20,932 nucleotides of DNA from CAMNAO01 sp045605145 (GTDB lineage: Bacteria > Bacillota > Clostridia > Oscillospirales > Oscillospiraceae): NCBI GenBank assembly GCA_045605145.1, contig JAZUPH010000036.1:1-20932 (forward strand). The letters are read 5' to 3'. Under the pieces are notes generated by a model. That model made no database searches. It saw nothing but the letters and a program-made list of their open reading frames with translations, and was not told the origin of the DNA. Made by a program: the position numbers and the translations under genes. The first letter of the stretch is position 1. Each line of letters opens with the position of its first letter. Shown piece after piece: positions 1 through 6,538 of the stretch.

Positions 1-362
1 GGAGAGGAGATGACGGTGTCACCAGCCTTCAGGCCGACAGGAGCCAGGATGTATCTGCGCTCGCCGTCTTCGTACTCAACCAGTGCGATGTAAGCGGTGC
101 GGTTGGGGTCGTACTCCAGGCGGAGGACGGTCGCAGGCTGACCGAACTTGTTGCGCTTGAAGTCGATGATGCGGTACTTACGGCGGTTTCCGCCGCCCTT
201 GTGGCGGACAGTGATGCGGCCGTAGCTGTTGCGGCCGGAATGCTTCTTGAGCACCTCAGTCAGAGCGCGCTCAGGCTTGGCATGCTTATCTACACCGTCG
301 AAACCAGAGACAGTCATCTGTCTTCTGGAGGGAGTAGTGGGTTTGTAAGTCTTAATGGGCAT
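1..362 (-). CDS. rplB: 50S ribosomal protein L2 (N-terminal part, cut by window edge)
   Basis: Large-subunit protein L2 binds 23S rRNA near the peptidyl-transferase centre and helps join the subunits. The visible 120 residues begin MPIKTYKPTTPSRRQ and carry the typical L2 stretch KHSGRNSYGRITVRHKGGG, followed by the conserved YRIIDFKR region and the start of the OB-fold core. The C-terminal part lies beyond base 1. The ATG at 362-360 follows an AGGAGGA ribosome site that begins inside the rplW stop codon, so the two genes are tightly coupled. It is the fifth gene of the S10 operon here, after rpsJ, rplC, rplD and rplW, which is the standard bacterial order. Nothing is unusual in the visible part. 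Confidence 0.97.
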   Translation of the reverse strand, partial: MPIKTYKPTTPSRRQMTVSGFDGVDKHAKPERALTEVLKKHSGRNSYGRITVRHKGGGNRRKYRIIDFKRNKFGQPATVLRLEYDPNRTAYIALVEYEDGERRYILAPVGLKAGDTVISS

Positions 363-376
363 TTTCTATTTCCTCC

Positions 377-673
377 TTACACCATACCCTCGAAGAACTC
401 GATGGGCTTGGAATCGGGGGTCAGACGGACGACAGCCTTCTTGGTCTCAGCAGTGCGGCCTTCAGGCATTCTGCCCTGGCGTCTGAGCTTACCCTGGGTT
501 CTGAGAGTGTTGACCTTCTCAACCTTAACGCCGAAGATCTCCTCGATAGCCTTCTTGATCTCAATCTTGGTAGCGGTCTTCTGAACGAAGAACACGTACT
601 TCTTGAGGTCGACCTGCTCCATGGACTGCTCGCTGATGACGGGTCCAAGGACGATATCATAAACGTTCTTCAT
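377..673 (-). CDS. rplW: 50S ribosomal protein L23
   Basis: L23 sits at the exit of the ribosomal tunnel, where it docks trigger factor and the signal recognition particle. The 98-residue product has normal family length and the hallmark motifs DIVLGPVISEQS near the N-terminus, KIEIKKAIEEIFGVKVEKVNT in the middle and a Gly/Arg-rich loop near residues 60-70. The ATG at 673-671 overlaps the rplD stop codon by one base (TGATG), a sign of translational coupling. Its own stop is followed at once by the rplB ribosome site. Confidence 0.96.
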   Translation of the reverse strand: MKNVYDIVLGPVISEQSMEQVDLKKYVFFVQKTATKIEIKKAIEEIFGVKVEKVNTLRTQGKLRRQGRMPEGRTAETKKAVVRLTPDSKPIEFFEGMV

Positions 674-1296
674 CAGGCGTAAACCTCCTCAATCTTGGTA
701 AGAGCAGCCTTATCAACGATGAAGCTGTCAGCATTCAGCACGTCGTATGCGCTGATGATGGTGGCAATGGTGGTCTTGATGCCGGGGATGTTGCGGGCGG
801 ACAGAACGACGTTCTTGTTGACCTCAGGGGTAACAACGAGAGCCTTCTTGTCAGCCTTGACAGCGGCAAGGAAAGCCTTGAAGCTCTTGGTCTTGATCTC
901 GTCCATGTTCAGATCGTCGATAACGATGATCTTGCCTTCCTGAGCCTTGAGGCTGAGGGCAGACTTGATAGCCAGTCTTCTGAGCTTCTTGTTGATGGTG
1001 AAAGCGTAGGAGCGCGGCTTGGGCGCAAACACGATACCACCGTGGGTGTAGTGGGGAGCACGGGTGGAGCCCTGACGAGCACGGCCGGTACCCTTCTGAC
1101 GATAGGGCTTGATGCCGCCTCCGGAGACCTCTCCGCGGGTCAGAGCGCTCTGAGTGCCCTGACGCTTGTTGGCCAGATGATTACGAACGGAAGTGTGCAG
1201 CGCCTGCTCATTGGGCTCGATGCCGAAAACAGCCTCAGACAGCTCAACTTCGCCGACTTCCTGACCGGCCATATTGTAGACTTTAACGGTAGCCAT
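673..1296 (-). CDS. rplD: 50S ribosomal protein L4
   Basis: L4 binds domain I of 23S rRNA and extends a loop into the exit tunnel. In E. coli it also represses its own S10 operon through the leader. The 207-residue product has normal length. It shows the diagnostic loop GTGRARQGSTRAPHYTHGG around residues 69-87 and the C-terminal ARNIPGIKT / ISAYDVLNAD region. The ATG at 1296-1294 has an AGGAGA-type ribosome site just upstream, and the gene lies 15 bases after rplC. Whether L4 regulates this operon cannot be told from the protein, but the operon has a long leader (2522-2815). Confidence 0.97.
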   Translation of the reverse strand: MATVKVYNMAGQEVGEVELSEAVFGIEPNEQALHTSVRNHLANKRQGTQSALTRGEVSGGGIKPYRQKGTGRARQGSTRAPHYTHGGIVFAPKPRSYAFTINKKLRRLAIKSALSLKAQEGKIIVIDDLNMDEIKTKSFKAFLAAVKADKKALVVTPEVNKNVVLSARNIPGIKTTIATIISAYDVLNADSFIVDKAALTKIEEVYA

Positions 1297-1311
1297 TTAG
1301 TCTTTCTCCTT

Positions 1312-2037
1312 TCAGCGGGTTCTGGCGGAAGCCTTCTGCGGGTTGACACGAGCGGAAGCCTTCTGCGGGTTGATGCTGATGCCGGCGCCGGCCTGCTTGA
1401 CCTTCTGGGTCTTGACGGCGTCTCTCAGGTAAACGATGCTGCCCTTGGCTCCGGGGATGGCGCCGCGGATTGCGATCATGTTCAGGTCTGCATCAACCTT
1501 GACGATATGCAGGTTTTCGATAGTGACCTGCTCAACACCCATGTGACCTGCGCCGATCTTGCCCTTGAAGATACGGGAGGGGGAGCTGGTGGAGCCCATG
1601 GAGCCCGCATGTCTGTGGACGGGGCCGCCGCCGTGGGTGGTGGGGGTGCGGTGTGCGTTGTGACGCTTGATGACGCCAGCGTAGCCCTTACCTTTGCTGA
1701 TGCCGGTGACATCGATACGGTCGCCGACTGCGAAAACGTCGGCCTTCAGCTCGTCACCGACGTTCATTTCGTCAGCGTTCTCGAGCTTGAACTCACGAAG
1801 ATGTCTCTTCAGAGCGGTGCCTGCCTTGGCCAGATGGCCCTGCTCAGGCTTGGAAAGATGCTTCTCAGTGACGTCGCCGTAACCCAGCTGAACAGCACTG
1901 TAACCGTCCTTCTCGACGGTCTTCTTCTGCACGACCACGCAGGGACCTGCCTCAACGACGGTAACCGGGATAACCTTGCCGGCTTCGTCGAAGATCTGGG
2001 TCATGCCGACCTTACGGCCGATGATTGCCTTCTTCAT
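1312..2037 (-). CDS. rplC: 50S ribosomal protein L3, with a duplicated C-terminal end
   Basis: L3 is an early-assembly 23S rRNA-binding protein whose extension reaches the peptidyl-transferase centre. The 241-residue product starts MKKAIIGRKVGMTQIFDE and carries the family signature FKGKIGAGHMGVEQVTIENL plus the central THGGGPVHRHAGSMGS loop. I chose the ATG at 2037-2035 because an AGGAGG site lies at 2049-2054; an upstream in-frame ATG at 2085 would add 16 unrelated residues. The tail is odd: after the usual VKQAGAGISIN end, the segment NPQKASAR occurs twice with a nine-residue period, so the protein is longer than typical L3 (about 205-215 residues). Confidence 0.96.
   Translation of the reverse strand: MKKAIIGRKVGMTQIFDEAGKVIPVTVVEAGPCVVVQKKTVEKDGYSAVQLGYGDVTEKHLSKPEQGHLAKAGTALKRHLREFKLENADEMNVGDELKADVFAVGDRIDVTGISKGKGYAGVIKRHNAHRTPTTHGGGPVHRHAGSMGSTSSPSRIFKGKIGAGHMGVEQVTIENLHIVKVDADLNMIAIRGAIPGAKGSIVYLRDAVKTQKVKQAGAGISINPQKASARVNPQKASARTR
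1325..1373 (-). repeat. 27-bp tandem duplication in the 3' end of rplC
   Basis: A 22-base identical block occurs at 1325-1346 and again at 1352-1373, giving a period of 27 bases, or nine codons. It keeps the reading frame and duplicates the segment NPQKASAR at the L3 C-terminus. The copies are identical at DNA level, including third codon positions, which points to a recent duplication or one kept alike by slippage. Confidence 0.9.
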
Positions 2038-2209
2038 TCTTTCTATTTCCTCCTGTAGGTTATTGGTTGAGCGACGATGCACCATTGGGTAGTGTATTGG
2101 TCGGCCAACATGACCCTCCCGTTCCGCAAGTAAACGGGTTTAGGGTGTGTATTTGCAAATCGGTCTGCGTCCGTCAACTCATAGACGCGACCTCAGAGCT
2201 GACTTGTGA
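2038..2209 (-). other. Long spacer between rpsJ and rplC (172 bp)
   Basis: This non-coding stretch lies inside the S10 operon, where genes are otherwise 0-15 bases apart. On the minus strand it holds a 6-bp hairpin (2118-2123 with 2133-2138, nine-base loop) and a small 4-bp hairpin (2097-2100 with 2105-2108). It ends with the rplC ribosome site at 2049-2054. I see no convincing internal promoter and no terminator with a T-run. It may be a structured leader for rplC, but no known RNA family was recognised. Confidence 0.5.
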
Positions 2210-2521
2210 TTAAAGCTTGATCTCGATCTCGACGCCGGCGGGGATCTCCAGGCTCTGAAGAGCTTCAACAGTCTTCTGAGTGGGGTTCTGGATGTCGATC
2301 AGGCGCTTGTGGGTTCTGCGCTCGAACTGCTCACGGCTGTCCTTATACTTATGAACGGCGCGGAGAATGGTGATGACCTCTTTCTTGGTGGGCAGAGGGA
2401 TGGGGCCGGACACCTTTGCGTCCGTGCGCTTGGCTGCTTCAACGATCTTCTCAGCGGTCTGGTCGATGAGCTGATGGTCGTAAGCCTTGAGTCTGATGCG
2501 GATCATTTTCTTGGTTGCCAT
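2210..2521 (-). CDS. rpsJ: 30S ribosomal protein S10
   Basis: S10 is a small-subunit head protein and, as NusE, part of transcription antitermination complexes. The 103-residue product has the exact usual length and motifs: IRIRLKAYDHQLID at the start, GPIPLPTKKEVITILRAVHKYKDSREQFE in the middle, and RRTHKRLIDI near residues 68-77. I chose the ATG at 2521-2519 because a GGAGGAAAC ribosome site sits just upstream; an in-frame extension to 2596 has no family match. It is the first gene of the S10 operon, with its promoter some 300 bases upstream. Confidence 0.97.
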   Translation of the reverse strand: MATKKMIRIRLKAYDHQLIDQTAEKIVEAAKRTDAKVSGPIPLPTKKEVITILRAVHKYKDSREQFERRTHKRLIDIQNPTQKTVEALQSLEIPAGVEIEIKL

Positions 2522-2815
2522 TTTGTTTCCTCCAAATATTTGACTGCACGCCTGCGGCCCTGCCGCGGCGAAATGTAGTACGGTGAGAAAATCCACAACT
2601 TATCCGTGCGTATCACTTTCATCACAAAAGCAAACCGGCTCTGGATCAGCCGGTCATACCTCCGCATGGACGATATACGCCATCGTGGTCATCTCTCAGC
2701 CGCCCGATTACGCACCGAAGCCACTTCGATGCCGGACATGCTCCACGAAAGTTACCAGGATTACCCTGCAATCTCCCGCTTCATCGCATTTGCGCGCACT
2801 ATTCCCATAACGCGC
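2522..2815 (-). promoter_or_regulatory. Long 5' leader of the S10 operon
   Basis: If transcription starts about 7 bases after the -10 box at 2822-2827, rpsJ mRNA carries a leader of roughly 290 nt with no convincing gene in it. It contains an 8-bp stem with a three-base TGG loop about 90 nt into the leader, a 7-bp terminator-like hairpin at 2634-2654 followed by a T-rich stretch, and a 5-bp GC hairpin at 2554-2566 before the ribosome site. The length and structure suggest autogenous control, which is known for S10 operons in other bacteria. That is inference here. Confidence 0.5.
2626..2654 (-). terminator. Possible attenuator in the S10 leader
   Basis: Read on the minus strand, ACCGGCT (2654-2648) pairs perfectly with AGCCGGT (2640-2634) around a seven-base loop, followed by TTGCTTTT. 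The stem is GC-rich but the T-run is interrupted, so it would be a weak or conditional terminator. It lies about 105 bases upstream of rpsJ. Confidence 0.4.
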
Positions 2816-2821
2816 CCTTGT

Positions 2822-2850
2822 AGAATAACACAATAATTTACAAGTGTCAA
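2822..2850 (-). promoter_or_regulatory. Sigma-A promoter of the S10 operon
   Basis: On the minus strand TTGACA (2850-2845) is followed by a 17-base spacer and TATTCT (2827-2822). The A+T-rich run just upstream (about 2851-2880) could act as an UP element, as expected for a strong ribosomal promoter. Confidence 0.75.
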
Positions 2851-2952
2851 TAGTTAATTTTCAAAAAAATCAATATTTTTCCCGACTGTTATGGGCAAAT
2901 CTGTAACGGAATTTTCCAAAACGAGACAGTCTTACAATCGATCAAAAAAGCC

Positions 2953-2981
2953 TTGACAACTGCTGCCGGTATGCATATACT
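2953..2981 (+). promoter_or_regulatory. Sigma-A promoter of the padR operon
   Basis: TTGACA at 2953-2958, a 17-base spacer and TATACT at 2976-2981 form a near-consensus promoter 39 bases before the PadR start codon. A perfect palindrome starts at the last base of the -10 box, so the promoter is probably repressible. Confidence 0.8.
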
Positions 2982-2993
2982 TAGTATTACTAA
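2981..2993. promoter_or_regulatory. Palindromic operator candidate for PadR
   Basis: TTAGTA-T-TACTAA is a perfect 6-1-6 inverted repeat that begins at the end of the -10 box and covers the expected transcription start. PadR repressors are dimers that often bind inverted repeats at their own promoters, so autorepression is likely. No binding is shown by the sequence alone. Confidence 0.6.
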
Positions 2994-3019
2994 ATGCTTT
3001 AAACTGCAGGGGTGATTGT

Positions 3020-3355
3020 TTGGAAGACCGTTTTTTACAGCAGCTTAAGAAAGGCATATTGGAGATGCTGGTGCTGCGGCTTATCTGCAAGGGGCCAACC
3101 TATGGCTATGAGCTACTCGGACGGCTCAAGACGGAGTCCGGGGAGCTGTTTGCGCTTAAGGAAGGAACGCTGTACCCCATACTCTACCGTCTGGAGGACG
3201 ACGGGATGATCCGGTCCTGCTGGTCGCAAGGTGAAGGACGCACAGCACCAAAGAAAATGTACACCGCAACAGAACTCGGGCAGGAAGAATGCCGGCGGCG
3301 GGCCCAGCTGTGGCGCAGTTTTTCCGGCACGGTGGACAGCATGATTAAGGAGTAA
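3020..3355 (+). CDS. PadR-family transcriptional repressor
   Basis: This 111-residue protein is a PadR-type winged-helix regulator. The family signature is clear: KKGILEMLVLRLI near the start, GPTYGYEL around residues 29-36, and LKEGTLYPILYRLEDDGMI, which forms the recognition helix and wing, followed by the C-terminal dimerisation helix. The start is TTG at 3020, supported by the AGGGGTG ribosome site at 3008-3014; no in-frame ATG fits. The next gene follows after four bases, and PadR genes are commonly paired with a HAAS-domain membrane protein as here. The palindrome at 2981-2993 suggests autoregulation. The inducing signal is unknown. Confidence 0.92.
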   Translation: MEDRFLQQLKKGILEMLVLRLICKGPTYGYELLGRLKTESGELFALKEGTLYPILYRLEDDGMIRSCWSQGEGRTAPKKMYTATELGQEECRRRAQLWRSFSGTVDSMIKE

Positions 3356-3359
3356 TGAC

Positions 3360-3872
3360 ATGAGCGATAATATAATATGTATCCCTCCGCAGCTAAAGCG
3401 GTATGTGAAGGCCGTTGAGCGCAAACTGCGCCTGCCCCGGAAAGTAAAAGCACGGGTGATAAGTGATTTTACCACCACCATCACCGCCCGCTTTGAACAG
3501 GGCGAGAGCTGCAATGACATTATGGCCTCCTTAGGCTCTCCTGCCGAAGCCGCGGCGCAGCTCAACGAGCAAATGAAGGAGTATTCCTACAGCAGGAGCA
3601 AGTGGCGCTTCGCCTGCCTTGCAGCAGCGCTGCCCCCTGTGGCGTGGCTGCTGTTTCAGGCACTTGTGCCGGCGATAGTATTTGCCGTCAGTTTTCCGAC
3701 GGAATCCGCCAGCATTGGTATCATCGGCGGCGCCGACGGGCCAACATCAATACTGGTCACTTCGCCGATTATTTCCTTCGCGCTGCTTTGGAAAGTGGCC
3801 GCCGCCATACTCATCGCGGCCGCAGCGATCTGGGGCTTCTGGCGCCTGGGACATATTAAGAATAAACAGTGA
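3360..3872 (+). CDS. PadR-linked HAAS-type membrane protein with a GGADGPT motif
   Basis: The product has 170 residues. Residues 8-75 look like a cytoplasmic HAAS/DUF1700-type helical domain (basic helices, then LGSPAEAAAQL), which is typical of proteins encoded next to PadR regulators. Two hydrophobic segments follow at about 84-112 and 137-161. Between them, residues 118-135 contain SIGIIGGADGPTSILVTS, which closely resembles a conserved motif of the beta subunit of sodium-translocating decarboxylases (OadB/GcdB). The rest of that large transporter is absent, so this is not a decarboxylase subunit. The gene has an AAGGAG ribosome site overlapping the padR stop region and ends at a strong hairpin. 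Its function is unknown; a membrane signalling partner of PadR is a guess. Confidence 0.7.
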   Translation: MSDNIICIPPQLKRYVKAVERKLRLPRKVKARVISDFTTTITARFEQGESCNDIMASLGSPAEAAAQLNEQMKEYSYSRSKWRFACLAAALPPVAWLLFQALVPAIVFAVSFPTESASIGIIGGADGPTSILVTSPIISFALLWKVAAAILIAAAAIWGFWRLGHIKNKQ

Positions 3873-3874
3873 TC

Positions 3875-3904
3875 AACAGGCCCCCTCTTTGCAGGGGGCC
3901 TGTT
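3875..3904 (+). terminator. Terminator of the padR operon
   Basis: A perfect 12-bp GC-rich stem (3875-3886 with 3893-3904, six-base loop) lies two bases after the stop codon. The T-run after it is short, so it may also act as a stability element. Confidence 0.7.
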
Positions 3905-3995
3905 CTGCGCAGCGGCTTTCTGTATCCCATCCGAATTTTATATACATATATAATATGTACAGCCTGTAAAGATTTGGTTCAGCTTTGGCTCATGA

Positions 3996-4024
3996 TTGAC
4001 ACAAATGAGCATTTAGGGTAGAAT
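3996..4024 (+). promoter_or_regulatory. Sigma-A promoter of the dus-sigma-anti-sigma operon
   Basis: TTGACA at 3996-4001, a 17-base spacer and TAGAAT at 4019-4024. Transcription would start near 4031, only about five bases before the first TTG codon of the dus frame. This argues that translation starts further downstream. Confidence 0.75.
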
Positions 4025-4065
4025 ACCCACGTCTGTTGACCAAACGAGAAGGAGGTGCGCAGGAC

Positions 4066-5061
4066 ATTAAAATCGGCAATATTGACATTCCCTCTCCCCT
4101 GGTTCTGGCACCCATGGCAGGCGTGACCGACAGCGCCTTCCGCCGCCTGTGCCGCCAGATGGGCGCGGGGCTTGTGTATACAGAAATGGTCAGCGCGCGG
4201 GGCCTGTGCTTCCGCGACGACAAAACCAAGGAATATCTGAAGATCACGCCTGATGAGCATCCCATTGCGGCGCAGATTTTCGGCAGCGAGGCCTCATATA
4301 TGGGTGAGGCAGCGGCAAGAGCGCTGGAAATATCCGGCGCGGATATGATCGACATTAACATGGGCTGCCCCGTAGGTAAGATAGTCTCCAACGGAGACGG
4401 CAGTGCACTGATGAGAAAGCCCGAGCTGGCAAGAGATATTATTGAATCGGTCAAGCGGTCTGTCAATGTCCCTGTGACGGTCAAATTCCGCAAGGGCTTT
4501 GACGGCGGCAGCATCAACGCCGTGGAGTTTGCGCGCATGGCACAGGAAGCCGGAGCAGATGCCGTGGCTGTTCACGGCCGCACAAGGGTGCAGATGTACT
4601 CCGGCAAGGCCGACTGGGATATAATCCGCAAAGTAAAAGAAGCGGTCAGCATTCCCGTGATCGCAAACGGCGACATATTTGAACCGCAGGATGTTCTGAA
4701 AATACTTTCTTACACCGGGGCGGACGGCGCCATGATCGGCCGGGGCTGCTTCGGCAATCCGTGGATCTTCGCCGGGGCAAAGGCGCTGTTGGAGGGGCGG
4801 CCACTGCCGGCGGCGCCCACCGTGGACGAGAGAATGGACACGGCGCTGCGCCAGTTCACCACGTCTGCCGAAATGCGCGGTGAGCGGGTCACCTGTCTTG
4901 AGGCGCGTAAGCATCTGGCATGGTACCTCAAAGGACTGCGGGGCAGTGCGTTCTGGCGGGCAAAGGCAACGCAGGTGAGCACGCTGGAGGATATACGCAT
5001 ACTCACAAGAGATATTAAGGACGACTACAGGCATATGAAAGGCGGTGTGTACGAGCAGTGA
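4066..5061 (+). CDS. dus: tRNA-dihydrouridine synthase, DusB-like
   Basis: Dus enzymes are FMN-dependent and reduce uridine to dihydrouridine in the tRNA D-loop using NADPH. The TIM-barrel signatures are plain: LVLAPMAGVTDSAFRRLC at the N-terminus, AAQIFGSEAS, DMIDINMGCPVGKIVSNGDGSALM with the catalytic cysteine at codon 4366-4368 (residue 101), VTVKFRKGFD, AVHGRTR, IPVIANGDIF and ADGAMIGRGCFGNPWIF. I place the start at ATT 4066: the GGAGG site at 4051-4055 precedes it, homologues usually begin MKIGN, and the mRNA should begin near 4031. An automated call would use TTG 4036 or ATG 4114. The stop overlaps the sigma-factor start by four bases. Confidence 0.9.
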   Translation: MKIGNIDIPSPLVLAPMAGVTDSAFRRLCRQMGAGLVYTEMVSARGLCFRDDKTKEYLKITPDEHPIAAQIFGSEASYMGEAAARALEISGADMIDINMGCPVGKIVSNGDGSALMRKPELARDIIESVKRSVNVPVTVKFRKGFDGGSINAVEFARMAQEAGADAVAVHGRTRVQMYSGKADWDIIRKVKEAVSIPVIANGDIFEPQDVLKILSYTGADGAMIGRGCFGNPWIFAGAKALLEGRPLPAAPTVDERMDTALRQFTTSAEMRGERVTCLEARKHLAWYLKGLRGSAFWRAKATQVSTLEDIRILTRDIKDDYRHMKGGVYEQ

Positions 5062-5666
5062 CCCGACAGCAGGAAATGGAATATATCAATAAAGTGCTGG
5101 ACGGAGACCGCAGCGCTTTTGAACCGCTTGTTCTGGACAATCAGGACAAAGTATACAGCCTTGCGCTGAAGATAACAAAGAATCCCGACGATGCCCTTGA
5201 TGTTGCGCAGGAAGTATTTCTGAAGGCGTACACCTATCTGGCATCGTTCCGCGGTGACAGCCGTTTTTCCGTATGGCTGTATCGCCTTACATATAATCAG
5301 TGTCTCGATCTCGTCCGCTCGCGCAAGCGCAAGCCCATCGTTTCCATCAGCGCCGCCAATGACGATGAAGACGACATGGACTTTGCCGATGAAAGTCCCA
5401 CGCCGCATCAGCTGGCCGAGAGCCGTGAGCTGCGTTTGGCAATCAGCAAGGCGGTGGATGAGCTGCCCGAAGAGCAGCGCCGTGTTTTCATACTCAGGGA
5501 GTTCAACGATTACGATTACAGCACCATTGCCGAAGAACTGGACATCAGCATCGGCACGGTGAAATCACGCCTTGCCAGGGCGCGAAAAAAAATCGCAGCA
5601 GAGCTTGTAAAGAACGGAACTTTTACGCCAGACGGGCGTCATAATGCCGGAAAGGGGGTGCACTGA
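5058..5666 (+). CDS. RNA polymerase sigma factor, ECF (sigma-70 family)
   Basis: This 202-residue protein redirects RNA polymerase to a specific set of promoters. Region 2 spans about residues 20-90 (DALDVAQEVFLKAYTYLASF, then RFSVWLYRLTYNQCLDLVRSRKR). An acidic linker DDEDDMDFADE follows, then region 4 at about 130-185 (DELPEEQRRVFILREF and the helix-turn-helix YSTIAEELDISIGTVKSRLARARKKI). Region 3 is absent, as in ECF/SigW-type factors. The start is GTG 5058 in a GTGA overlap with the dus stop, with a GGCGGTG ribosome site at 5041-5047. The next gene is its likely anti-sigma factor, two bases on. Its promoters and inducing signal cannot be told from this window. Confidence 0.93.
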   Translation: MTRQQEMEYINKVLDGDRSAFEPLVLDNQDKVYSLALKITKNPDDALDVAQEVFLKAYTYLASFRGDSRFSVWLYRLTYNQCLDLVRSRKRKPIVSISAANDDEDDMDFADESPTPHQLAESRELRLAISKAVDELPEEQRRVFILREFNDYDYSTIAEELDISIGTVKSRLARARKKIAAELVKNGTFTPDGRHNAGKGVH

Positions 5667-5668
5667 AG

Positions 5669-6514
5669 ATGCCTGAATGCGAAAGATACGAAGAAATGAC
5701 AAGCGCATATCTTGACGGCGAGTTAAGCGCGGAAGATACGCAGGAGCTTATGGCTCATATTCAGGTCTGCCCCTCTTGTGCGTCCCTTATGAAAACATAC
5801 GGCACACTGTTCGCACCCACAAAGCTTGTTGCTCCGCCCGCCGGCTTTGCGGCAAGTGTAATGGGAATGACAAGCGCCGTGAGGGCACCCCAACGCGCCA
5901 AAAAGCGCGCACCCATAATTCGCATACTGGCGGCTGCTGCAGCCTGTCTTGTGCTGGTAGTAGCGTTCTATCCTCTGGCAAGCAGCCTTGGCGGACGCAA
6001 GGAAAACGCCGCCGCTGACACCGCGCAAGTGGCAACTGTCGCCGCGGGCGGTACCTCCGTGCCGGAGAGTGTTTCGGTTTTCACGGTTGCAACCGCAAGC
6101 GAGGAGAGTGAGGCCGCAGCTGAAACCGGCTCGTACGGCAAAGACAGTTCCGACGGCGATACCGCGCTGTTCATTACAGCCGGAATAGACGCACCGGCGG
6201 CAACCGAGTCGGACGAAAGCATCAGCGAAGAGTGCGACAACGCAGAAGCGGAAGCTCCAACGGCGGAGAGTGAAGTTGTCACAGACAGCAGCACGCAGGC
6301 TGTCGAGGACACCAGGCTGAGCACCTGCAGCACATTGATCGCGGTATACATTCACGGCCAGCTGCCTGAGATCTGTGACGGACTGGAGTTCCAGGACCTG
6401 GGCGACGGATCATACGCGGCAGAGATAGACGCCGACCTGGCGGCAAAGCTCATGGCCATGGATTATGAACATGACGAAGGCGATGTCAGATACCTTGTAT
6501 GGTATCCGGACTGA
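5669..6514 (+). CDS. Membrane anti-sigma factor with zinc-finger (ZAS) domain
   Basis: The 281-residue protein probably holds the preceding sigma factor inactive at the membrane. Residues 1-45 form a zf-HC2/ZAS domain with C4, H30, C34 and C37 (C-x25-H-x3-C-x2-C) and the AYLDGELS helix. A single membrane segment lies at about 86-104 after a basic RAKKR patch. Outside, residues 108-215 are an acidic Ala/Ser/Glu/Thr-rich linker, and residues 216-281 form a small domain with two cysteines (STCSTL and PEICDG). The ATG at 5669 has an AAAGGGGGTG ribosome site. Genes in this arrangement usually work as a pair. What the outer domain senses is unknown. Confidence 0.88.
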   Translation: MPECERYEEMTSAYLDGELSAEDTQELMAHIQVCPSCASLMKTYGTLFAPTKLVAPPAGFAASVMGMTSAVRAPQRAKKRAPIIRILAAAAACLVLVVAFYPLASSLGGRKENAAADTAQVATVAAGGTSVPESVSVFTVATASEESEAAAETGSYGKDSSDGDTALFITAGIDAPAATESDESISEECDNAEAEAPTAESEVVTDSSTQAVEDTRLSTCSTLIAVYIHGQLPEICDGLEFQDLGDGSYAAEIDADLAAKLMAMDYEHDEGDVRYLVWYPD

Positions 6515-6538
6515 TCTTCACATAAAACCTCAATCAGC

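Noticed and set aside
1042..2058. A 338-codon open frame on the plus strand across rplD and rplC
   Set aside because: It is fully antisense to two certain ribosomal genes, lacks a ribosome site and encodes a low-complexity Leu/Ala/Gly/Val-rich chain. It reflects codon bias of the real genes.
2588..2604. DnaA-box-like sequence (ATCCACA followed by TTATCC)
   Set aside because: Neither half matches the TTATCCACA consensus fully and there is no cluster of boxes, so there is no case for an origin here.
2583..2836. Plus-strand short open frames and a possible 15-residue leader peptide in the S10 leader
   Set aside because: The frames lack ribosome sites and oppose the promoter and leader of the S10 operon. 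The minus-strand ATG near the 5' end also has no ribosome site.
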